A stretch of DNA of 19,287 nt, from the NCBI GenBank assembly GCA_937924555.1, contig CALDSN010000221.1:1-19287 (forward strand). The letters are read 5' to 3'. This DNA comes from an uncultured bacterium. GTDB lineage: Bacteria; Cloacimonadota; Cloacimonadia; Cloacimonadales; Cloacimonadaceae. A program made the translations under genes and the position numbers. Below are positions 8,031-13,748 of this stretch, one piece after another; within the stretch, counting starts at the first letter, position 1, and every line of letters begins with the position of its first letter. Under the pieces are notes generated by a model, which did no database searches, had not been told where the DNA came from, and was given only the letters and a program-made list of their open reading frames with translations.

Positions 8031-8819
8031 CTATCTAACGTAATCCAGAAGTTCGTAGGAGATAAGCTTTCTAACATAATCTCTAGTTGCGAAGATGGAT
8101 AGGGGAATGCTGATAATCAAGGGCACTACCAACAGCACTAATGCAAAGATATTGATTACGGTTAGTACCAAGGCTAGCAAGTATATGTTCCATCTAAGAT
8201 CGTGTAAATGATGGTAGGATTTCTTAATTGCCTGCCAGGGAGTCAGTTGATTCTGCTCCATGATAACCAGTGCCGGTACGGCTATGGCACCCCAATAGTT
8301 CACCAGGACAATCCACACCAATCTAAGGATGGCCAAGGAGGCAAAGCTGGGGAAGCCGAATCCGATGATGTAAATCAAGGAGAAATACATGGCTGAGATT
8401 AAAGTGAATCCTAAGTACTTGGGATAATTGCGCAAGGAAGCCAAAACAGAGCTGAAACTAAGTTGGTAATCATCTTGTTTGCAAGCAGTATTAAAACCAA
8501 CTAACGCAATAGGTATGAATATACTTAACGATATGGACTTAATGCCAAGGTTTATAAGCATCTGCATAGCTGTACCCGTTTCCAATGAGATATACTTATT
8601 AAAGATCCACACCAGAATCAACGTGGGGATTATACCAGCTAACAATAATACTGCAGAACCCGGCACGGCAAGGGCTTTCTTGGGCATAAATGAAGAATAT
8701 GTATCTCTCAAGCTCTTCATTGCTGAGAGGTCTTTTTTCACGATTTCTGTTTGCCTTCCACATTCTACACACCATACATCATGTGGTGCAAGACGGGCAT
8801 TACAATGTTTACAACGCAT
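8031..8819 (-). CDS. Zinc-ribbon integral membrane protein of unknown function
   Basis: 262 residues from the chosen start. A longer in-frame ATG exists at 8858, but AGGAG sits 5 nt before the ATG at 8819, and the protein from there opens directly with the zinc ribbon, so 8819 is preferred. The ribbon is Cys3-x2-Cys6 and Cys17-x2-Cys20. A charged linker of about 30 residues leads to five or six hydrophobic helices (roughly 51-74, 88-110, 137-155, 158-185 and 212-245). The stretch VIMEQNQLTPWQAIKKSYHHL (about 185-205) resembles the E....AI..S...L segment of poorly characterised multi-helix membrane families such as the GPDPase membrane domain, though no enzyme domain is present. It is the first gene of the block running down to the PHP gene; apbE follows after 11 nt. 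Function unknown. Confidence 0.85.
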   Translation of the reverse strand: MRCKHCNARLAPHDVWCVECGRQTEIVKKDLSAMKSLRDTYSSFMPKKALAVPGSAVLLLAGIIPTLILVWIFNKYISLETGTAMQMLINLGIKSISLSIFIPIALVGFNTACKQDDYQLSFSSVLASLRNYPKYLGFTLISAMYFSLIYIIGFGFPSFASLAILRLVWIVLVNYWGAIAVPALVIMEQNQLTPWQAIKKSYHHLHDLRWNIYLLALVLTVINIFALVLLVVPLIISIPLSIFATRDYVRKLISYELLDYVR

Positions 8820-8824
8820 TAAAA

Positions 8825-8829
8825 CTCCT
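8825..8829 (-). promoter_or_regulatory. Shine-Dalgarno fixing the zinc-ribbon protein start
   Basis: AGGAG on the minus strand, 5 nt (TTTTA) before the ATG at 8819-8817. It lies inside the longer reading frame that would begin at 8858 and therefore argues for the shorter protein. Confidence 0.8.
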
Positions 8830-8938
8830 AAGGATATCCTCTGTAATATCATAATCATTGTTAATGACTCCGTGTGATACTGTGATTAATCTACGCAAGC
8901 CAGAAAACCGAGCCATTATCATAGGGCAGGAAATATAA

Positions 8939-9007
8939 GGGGCTGGTTTTGTCAAGCAGGCTGTGCTATATTCCCTGCTTTCTACCAGTAAAAAGGTCAG
9001 TAGCCCC
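8939..9007. other. Nested inverted repeats, possible structured leader
   Basis: Three nested pairings are visible: GGGGCT (8939-8944) with AGCCCC (9002-9007), or alternatively CTGGT (8943-8947) with ACCAG (8984-8988), enclosing AAGCAGG (8954-8960) with CCTGCTT (8974-8980) around a 13-base loop. All pairs are Watson-Crick, so either strand could fold. If minus, it would lie in the 5' leader of the zinc-ribbon gene; if plus, it lies upstream of the promoter at 9007-9035. It is not followed by a T-tract on either side and does not look like a terminator. Confidence 0.35.
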
Positions 9008-9035
9008 GGACAACGTGCGCCAGCCAAGTTATAAT
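9007..9035 (+). promoter_or_regulatory. Sigma70-type promoter for the plus-strand gene
   Basis: A perfect TATAAT (9030-9035) is preceded at exactly 17 bp by CGGACA (9007-9012), which matches four of six bases of TTGACA. Transcription would start near 9041-9043, leaving a leader of about 185 nt before the ATG at 9227. This is the best -10 element noticed in the intergenic regions of the window. Sigma-factor consensus in this phylum is not something I can confirm. Confidence 0.55.
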
Positions 9036-9040
9036 TACGA

Positions 9041-9091
9041 ACTGATTGCGGTCTCATTAGGCACAAAGACTGCAATGAGTCTGTAATTAGT
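9041..9091 (+). other. 5'-leader hairpin with mutually exclusive alternative stem
   Basis: Arms 9041-9058 and 9074-9091 pair over 18 positions: 14 Watson-Crick, three G-U (9044/9088, 9048/9084, 9050/9082) and one U-U mismatch (9052/9080), with a 15-base loop. Each wobble pairs in plus-strand RNA but would be A-C in minus-strand RNA, which favours plus-strand transcription. The segment 9045-9054 can instead pair with 9067-9076 over 10 bp (nine Watson-Crick, one G-U) with a 12-base loop. The two folds compete for the same 5' arm because the 3' side is an imperfect tandem repeat. The hairpin begins at the predicted transcription start. It could be an RNA switch, a 5' stabiliser, or an operator acting as DNA. 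Confidence 0.45.
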
Positions 9092-9211
9092 ACGCATTTT
9101 ATCCAATATCTGTCACCAAAAGGCAAATCTGTCCCCCGCACTATTATGAAGAGACGTTTATCTGAAGAAGAAAGCGAGTTCACTTTCTTGGACATTTAAA
9201 CGAATAATTAG

Positions 9212-9217
9212 AAGGAG
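9212..9217 (+). promoter_or_regulatory. Strong Shine-Dalgarno of the plus-strand gene
   Basis: AAGGAG, 9 nt before the ATG at 9227. It supports both the reality and the start of the 149-residue gene. Confidence 0.8.
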
Positions 9218-9226
9218 AATCAGATT

Positions 9227-9676
9227 ATGAAAGCTACAAGAGCACACCTTCTGGGTGAATTTACTGGGAAACTGGACGGTTTGATATACTACCGTCGCAG
9301 AAATAGCGGAAAACTGTATGTGCGAAGGCAATTTCATTTCGTTAACCACCCATGTCATGCGGGGTTTGGTTCAGTTCAGAAAGCCATATATGGTATTCAG
9401 CCCTCAGAGGGTTACAAGCAAGATTTGCGGGACTATCTGTATGCTTATAACAAGTTGCCTGAGAGTAAACTGAAGCGCTACGAAACTTGGACAAACATCT
9501 ATGCCAAACTTATGTATGCCATGCAAAGCGCCATGCCCGAAACGGTGGATCTACAAAACATAAGCAGAGAACAAGTGATACAGCAAAACCTGCCCTGTAT
9601 CACAGTGAAACAAGCTGTGGATGCAGGTATTCTTCCGCAGGTGAAGGATTATCAACGGCTTTGTCAGAGGATATAA
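9227..9676 (+). CDS. Uncharacterised 149-residue protein, only plus-strand gene
   Basis: Not assigned to a known family. It has a strong ribosome site and its own promoter. The N-terminus has the pattern G.F.GKLDGLIYYRRRNSGKLYVRR (about 10-34), a basic and aromatic beta-hairpin-like segment. I have the impression that short proteins opening with a GK.dg.vYy....gk.y.R pattern recur in Cloacimonadota and related phyla, but this is memory only. The middle (about 60-105) is predicted helical and rich in Tyr/Lys. The C-terminus ends in a compact LPCITVKQAVDAGILPQVKDY segment. There is no signal peptide, membrane helix or zinc motif; Cys43, Cys124 and Cys146 are scattered. It stands alone between two minus-strand blocks and is bounded by hairpins, so it is expressed independently. 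Confidence 0.8.
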   Translation: MKATRAHLLGEFTGKLDGLIYYRRRNSGKLYVRRQFHFVNHPCHAGFGSVQKAIYGIQPSEGYKQDLRDYLYAYNKLPESKLKRYETWTNIYAKLMYAMQSAMPETVDLQNISREQVIQQNLPCITVKQAVDAGILPQVKDYQRLCQRI

Positions 9677-9698
9677 ATTCTTGGGAGGGTAAGCCTCT

Positions 9699-9718
9699 GG
9701 TAGCTTATGCAAGCTACT
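9699..9718 (+). terminator. Hairpin after the plus-strand gene
   Basis: GTAGCTT (9700-9706) and AAGCTAC (9711-9717) form a perfect 7-bp stem around ATGC, extended by one G-U pair. It lies 23 nt after the TAA and is followed by a T/A-rich run (9720-9731) rather than a clean U-tract. It is a possible intrinsic terminator, weaker than the one at 9763-9792. Confidence 0.4.
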
Positions 9719-9762
9719 CAAGTTTATTATATTACAACGAAATGCCGATACTTATTAAAGTA

Positions 9763-9792
9763 AAAGAGGTAGAGTGCAAACCCTACCTCTTT
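9763..9792. terminator. Bidirectional intrinsic terminator between convergent genes
   Basis: AAAGAGGTAG (9763-9772) and CTACCTCTTT (9783-9792) form a perfect 10-bp stem with a 10-base loop. On the minus strand, after nrdJ, the stem runs straight into TTTTACTTTAAT, a good U-tract. On the plus strand the stem itself ends in TTT. It lies between the ends of the plus-strand gene and nrdJ, where a shared terminator is expected. Confidence 0.75.
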
Positions 9793-9816
9793 AAACATGG
9801 GTAATTAGTTAATGAT

Positions 9817-12072
9817 TTAACATTTACTCCAGCCGCATGAAGGGCACTTAAGACATCCTTCCACATGTTCGATAGTGGAAGAGCAATCCGGACATAAGGC
9901 AGCACTACGCCTGGTTGGCTGTTCTGCATCAGCGACTGAATCATCGACTGTGAAGTTAATAGATTTGAAGTCTCCTGAGCGATGCAGAGCAAGGAAGTTT
10001 TCCAATGCCTGACCCACAGCATCACCACAAGAAGTAATCATCTTACCTTTGTTCCACATTGGAGATTGGCAGCGGATGCCTTTTAACTGACGGATGATGG
10101 CATCAATCTTGATATGTGACCTCAGCGCTAAAGATGAAAGCCGGGCAATTGCTTCCAGTTGTGCTGAAGCACATCCTCCTACTTTTCCCATCTGCACGAA
10201 AATCTCACAAGCTCCTTGTTCATCGGAGTTTATGGTGACATACATATGTCCACATCCAGTCTCCAAACGTTGAGTAACACCGTGTGTAATCTCAGGTCTT
10301 GTTCTGGGGGCAACTTTCTTTTCTTGCACTGCACCCGTGGGCTGGGACGTCCCAAGAGATAAGACTTGGTTTTCACGGCTGCCATCGCGGTAAACAGTTA
10401 CGCCTTTACAGCCAAGCTGATATGCCAGTTCATAGGCACTGCGGATATCTTCCACGGTAGCACTGTTTGGGAAGTTTATGGTTTTACTCACTGCATTATC
10501 AGTGTATGCCTGAAAAGCAGCTTGCATACGGATATGCCATTCAGGGCTGATATCATGGGCAGTCTGGAATACTTCTTTGAGGTCATCCGGAATTTCAGCA
10601 ATATCATGCAGGGAACCTAAAGTAGTTACTTTATCCAATAGCTCAGTGCTTAGCAAGCCTCTCTCTGACAAAGCTGCTTCAAAGTACTTATTCACATATA
10701 TCAGCTTTTCTCCATCCATTACATTCTTAACATAAGCGAGAGAGAATTGAGGCTCCACTCCACTTGAGGTGTCGGCAATCATGGATATGGTACCTGTGGG
10801 AGCTATTGTGGTGAGCGTAGCATTACGGATGCCATACTTTTGTATGTTCGAGAACAGCAGTTCCCAGTCCATCCTGAGTTGCTTTCTCGTAACCTCACCG
10901 GCGGCATAAGCACTCTGAGGATAGTTTGGAAAGCAACCTTTTTTGATAGCAAGTTCCATAGACCTTTGTTTTGCCTCAAAGTCAATCACCTCCATAACTC
11001 TTTCGGCAAGCTCAACTGCTTGATCGCTGGCATAGGGAATCCTTAGTTGGAAAAGCAAATCTGCCCAGCCCATAACGCCTAAACCTATCTTGCGGTTAGA
11101 ATGCGCCATGTCTGCTATCTGTGGAAGAGGGAAATGCGATTGGTCTATCACTGCATCCAAGAAGTCAACACTGTCCCGCACTACCTCTTTCAGTTTGGTA
11201 TAATCAACATCATTATCTTTAATAAGTATAGATAGGTTTATGGAACCAAGGTTACAAGCTTCATTAGGAAGCAGAGGTTGCTCTCCACAAGGATTCGTGG
11301 ATTCTATTCTACCAAGTGCTGGCGTGGGATTAGCGTGATTGATTCTATCCAGGAATACTATTCCCGGTTCGCCATTCTTGTGAGCCATGTCCACAATTAA
11401 ATCGAATACATCCCTAGCCTTCAATTTACCTGCTTGCTCTCCTGTGTTAGGTGAGATTAGATCATAATCCTCATCCTGTGCAACAGCTTGCATGAATGCC
11501 TCGGTGATACCCACACTTAAATTGAAATTAGTAAGCTCACGAGTATCGGCTTTACAGACAATGAAATCCATGATATTGGGATGATCCACATTCAATATCG
11601 CCATATTTGCTCCACGTCTGGTTCCGCCTTGCTTCACAGCATCGGTGGCAGCATTGAATACCTTCAGGAAAGAGATAGGACCGCTTGATACTCCATTGGT
11701 GGAACGCACTCTAGAATTGGCTTCACGAAGACGACTGAATGAGAATCCTGTACCCCCACCACTTTTATGAATAAGAGCAGCATTTTTAATGGTCTCGAAG
11801 ATGCTGTCCATACTATCATCTATAGGAAGGACAAAGCAGGCAGAAAGCTGTTGTAAATCACCACCGGCGTTCATCAGAGTGGGGGAGTTGGGCAGGAAAC
11901 AACCTGAATCCATCAATGAAAAGAATTTATTCTTTAGCGCTAGGTCTCCTGCTGAGATGTTCTCAGAAACCCGCTCCAGCATTTGTTGCCAATTCTCCAA
12001 CACATTCCCATCACCATCCTTGCGATAGTAACGCTTGCTTAATACTTTTTCCGCATTTTCAGTTAGTTTCAT
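9817..12072 (-). CDS. nrdJ: Adenosylcobalamin-dependent class II ribonucleotide reductase
   Basis: 751 residues from the chosen start. The frame extends upstream to 12147, but that extension is the overlapping end of kce in another frame; TAGGTG, containing the kce stop, provides a ribosome site 6-7 nt before the ATG at 12072. The enzyme reduces ribonucleotides to deoxyribonucleotides using a thiyl radical made by coenzyme B12, independent of oxygen. Signatures in this numbering: LSACFVLP with Cys79, GGGTGFSF near 105-112, TNPCGEQ with Asn260, thiyl Cys262 and Glu264, NEACNLGS with Cys273 (redox partner of Cys79), and APTGTIS. The C-terminus holds a CxxC...CxxC zinc-ribbon-like tail ending CGWSKC, presumably the re-reducing cysteines. 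It is the last gene of its block and is followed by the terminator at 9763-9792. Confidence 0.96.
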   Translation of the reverse strand: MKLTENAEKVLSKRYYRKDGDGNVLENWQQMLERVSENISAGDLALKNKFFSLMDSGCFLPNSPTLMNAGGDLQQLSACFVLPIDDSMDSIFETIKNAALIHKSGGGTGFSFSRLREANSRVRSTNGVSSGPISFLKVFNAATDAVKQGGTRRGANMAILNVDHPNIMDFIVCKADTRELTNFNLSVGITEAFMQAVAQDEDYDLISPNTGEQAGKLKARDVFDLIVDMAHKNGEPGIVFLDRINHANPTPALGRIESTNPCGEQPLLPNEACNLGSINLSILIKDNDVDYTKLKEVVRDSVDFLDAVIDQSHFPLPQIADMAHSNRKIGLGVMGWADLLFQLRIPYASDQAVELAERVMEVIDFEAKQRSMELAIKKGCFPNYPQSAYAAGEVTRKQLRMDWELLFSNIQKYGIRNATLTTIAPTGTISMIADTSSGVEPQFSLAYVKNVMDGEKLIYVNKYFEAALSERGLLSTELLDKVTTLGSLHDIAEIPDDLKEVFQTAHDISPEWHIRMQAAFQAYTDNAVSKTINFPNSATVEDIRSAYELAYQLGCKGVTVYRDGSRENQVLSLGTSQPTGAVQEKKVAPRTRPEITHGVTQRLETGCGHMYVTINSDEQGACEIFVQMGKVGGCASAQLEAIARLSSLALRSHIKIDAIIRQLKGIRCQSPMWNKGKMITSCGDAVGQALENFLALHRSGDFKSINFTVDDSVADAEQPTRRSAALCPDCSSTIEHVEGCLKCPSCGWSKC

Positions 12073-12079
12073 ATAACAC

Positions 12080-12913
12080 CTACTGCTGGGGCAAAGCCAG
12101 AATCTCGCGGGCTTGTGTGGGAGTTGCAATGGGTCTGCCGATCTCATCTGCGATGCGTGCTATACGCGCTACTAATTCTGCATTGGATTTTGCCACAATA
12201 CCTTTGTGGTAGAAGATATTATCCTCAAAGCCACAACGAATATGACCACCACTAACCAGTGCCACCATAGCCGTGGGTAAATGCCATCTGCCTATGCCCG
12301 CTACAGCCCATGTTGCTGTGGGTATCTCTTCCTTCAGGTGCTCCGTCATGTATAATAAGTTCTTGGGCTTTCCACTCATTCCGCCAGGGACTCCCAATAC
12401 AAACTGCATGTGCAGAGGTGTGTGTACAATATTGCCTTGTTTCACTAGCTTCGCGACAATATCTATCATGCCGGACTCATATACTTCCACCTCGGGGACT
12501 ACACCAAAATCCTTGAATGCCTCAGCGAGTCGGATGATATCTTGGGGATGATTGATGAAGATATCATTACCGAAATTAAGAGTTCCAGCATTCAGAGTAC
12601 CCATATCAGGCTTAAGCGAAAGAGGTGCCAAGCGCTTCTCGAAAGGTTCTCCAACCGCCCCACCTGTACTGATTTGGATGATCATTTCTGGAACTGCATC
12701 ACGTATAGCATTGATAGAATCTCTAAAACGCTCAAGACGTTGGGTTGGGCTACCATCGTCTTCACGTACATGTAGGTGCACTACTCGTGCGCCTGCGGCG
12801 AAACAAGCCTTTGCATCGGCGGCTTGTTCTTGGGGAGTAATTGGTAAATTGGGTTGGTCTTTTCGGGTTGTTTCCGCACCAGTAATGGCAGCGGTTAAAA
12901 TGATGGGTTCCAT
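12080..12913 (-). CDS. kce: 3-keto-5-aminohexanoate cleavage enzyme (BKACE family)
   Basis: A 277-residue TIM-barrel Claisen-type enzyme of lysine fermentation. It converts (5S)-5-amino-3-oxohexanoate plus acetyl-CoA into L-3-aminobutyryl-CoA plus acetoacetate. Residues reported for the Ca. Cloacimonas acidaminovorans Kce fall at identical positions: zinc ligands His46, His48 and Glu230, with Glu14, Ser82, Thr106, Glu143, Arg226 and Asp231. The whole protein looks very close to that enzyme as I remember it, which supports both the substrate (rather than another BKACE beta-keto acid) and the taxonomic guess. No other lysine-pathway gene (kamA, kamDE, kdd, kal) is here. murI ends 31 nt upstream; GAGGT lies 7 nt before the ATG. 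The stop codon forms part of the nrdJ ribosome site. Confidence 0.95.
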   Translation of the reverse strand: MEPIILTAAITGAETTRKDQPNLPITPQEQAADAKACFAAGARVVHLHVREDDGSPTQRLERFRDSINAIRDAVPEMIIQISTGGAVGEPFEKRLAPLSLKPDMGTLNAGTLNFGNDIFINHPQDIIRLAEAFKDFGVVPEVEVYESGMIDIVAKLVKQGNIVHTPLHMQFVLGVPGGMSGKPKNLLYMTEHLKEEIPTATWAVAGIGRWHLPTAMVALVSGGHIRCGFEDNIFYHKGIVAKSNAELVARIARIADEIGRPIATPTQAREILALPQQ

Positions 12914-12944
12914 GAATATACCTCTATATACTTAATAAATAACA

Positions 12945-13748
12945 TTAGTCTTGAAACCAGCTTTCGAAGAGGCGTACTCTTGCCAGAGTGCCAAACTTGT
13001 CATGAAGTATCTGCTTTGAGATTCTTGCAAATTTATCTTCATTGTCACTAACAAAGAATCTATCCTTTCCGCTTATTCCATCGGAATCTGATGGTAACAG
13101 TCTGGAAAGATATTCGGTTATGGCATCCGCACTATCAACTAAAGTTACAGAAGGTCCCATTATCCGTTGAATAACATTTCGTAAGAGAGGATAATGCGTG
13201 CAGCCCAACACTAGGGTATCAATATCAAGACCCTTTAGTGGGTTCAAGTACTCTTCAGCAATGTTAAATGCCACTTCATGATCCTGCCAGCCCTCTTCCA
13301 CTATGGGAACAAAGAGTGGACAGGCCTGAGGAAACACAGTTGCATCCGGAAGCAACTTCTGTATAGCAGCAGTATATGCCCCGCTGCGAATGGTTCCTTC
13401 GGTACCTATTACCCCAATGCGTTTGTTAACCGTATTTCTCGCGGCTTGTTCAGCGCCTGGGTCAATCACGCCGATGATGGGGATATCAGTAAGTTTATTG
13501 ATTGCCGGAAGGGCAACTGCTGAAGATGTATTGCATGCAACAATAAGGGTTTTAATTCCTTGTTGCAGTAGAAAGCGTGAATTTTGGATAGAATAGTCAA
13601 TAATAGTATTGGGAGATTTTGGTCCATAGGGTACTCTGGCTGTGTCTCCAAAATAGATTAGATCTTCTTCGGGGAATGATGCCCGAATAGCCTTGTAGAC
13701 CGTTAATCCGCCAACACCCGAATCAAAAATACCGATAGCTTTTTTCAT
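12945..13748 (-). CDS. murI: Glutamate racemase
   Basis: A 267-residue cytoplasmic enzyme interconverting L- and D-glutamate for peptidoglycan. The two catalytic cysteines are in ACNTS (Cys72) and GCTHYPL (Cys183), with the supporting Asp9-Ser10 (FDSGVGGLTV) and His185. YFGDTARVPYG (32-42) is also typical. Length is normal for the cofactor-independent family. The ATG overlaps the RNase R stop by 4 nt (ATGA, 13745-13748), so the two are translationally coupled. Its presence implies a peptidoglycan wall. Confidence 0.96.
   Translation of the reverse strand: MKKAIGIFDSGVGGLTVYKAIRASFPEEDLIYFGDTARVPYGPKSPNTIIDYSIQNSRFLLQQGIKTLIVACNTSSAVALPAINKLTDIPIIGVIDPGAEQAARNTVNKRIGVIGTEGTIRSGAYTAAIQKLLPDATVFPQACPLFVPIVEEGWQDHEVAFNIAEEYLNPLKGLDIDTLVLGCTHYPLLRNVIQRIMGPSVTLVDSADAITEYLSRLLPSDSDGISGKDRFFVSDNEDKFARISKQILHDKFGTLARVRLFESWFQD

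Larger units (their letters stand above)
8820..9226. other. 407-bp divergent intergenic region with two structured segments
   Basis: No convincing gene lies between the zinc-ribbon gene (minus) and the 149-residue gene (plus). The stretch holds a nested inverted-repeat segment (8939-9007), a plus-strand promoter (9007-9035), an 18-bp hairpin with an alternative fold (9041-9091) and the plus-strand ribosome site (9212-9217). The minus-strand promoter that must drive the block starting at 8819 is not clear. A perfect TTGACA on the minus strand (8955-8950) has no good -10 at normal spacing, and TATGATAAT (8923-8915) has no matching -35. Confidence 0.6.

Noticed and set aside
8479..8877. 132-codon plus-strand frame opposite the zinc-ribbon gene
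   Set aside because: It is antisense to a gene with clear zinc and membrane motifs, and has no motif of its own.
8809..9195. A 128-codon minus-strand open frame across the divergent gap
   Set aside because: It overlaps the strong ribosome site and start of the zinc-ribbon gene, covers the hairpins and promoter, has no ribosome site of its own and shows no recognisable motif or protein-like composition.
9146..9199. 17-codon plus-strand frame (MKRRLSEEESEFTFLDI) just before the 149-residue gene, considered as a leader peptide
   Set aside because: No Shine-Dalgarno precedes it, there is no run of regulatory codons, and it does not overlap the hairpin arms; not enough to call a leader ORF.
9227..9676. 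Possibility that the lone plus-strand gene and hairpins are an insertion sequence or mobile element
   Set aside because: The protein has no transposase or integrase motif, and I saw no flanking target duplications or matching terminal repeats around it.
9487..9804. Plus-strand frame running past the end of the 149-residue gene, considered as a frameshifted continuation
   Set aside because: Its first two thirds are an out-of-frame shadow of the real gene, and its last part runs through the hairpin at 9699-9718 and the terminator stem at 9763-9792.
12073..12147. 25-codon N-terminal extension of the ribonucleotide reductase
   Set aside because: It lies in another frame over the 3' end of kce and looks nothing like an NrdJ N-terminus; the ATG at 12072 has a ribosome site.
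12552..12935. 127-codon plus-strand frame opposite kce
   Set aside because: It is antisense to a gene with a complete, known active site; a codon-bias artefact.
12073..13000. Possible cobalamin riboswitch for nrdJ
   Set aside because: nrdJ has only 7 nt upstream before kce, and the 31-nt gap before kce is too short for a cobalamin aptamer; no B12-box-like sequence was seen.
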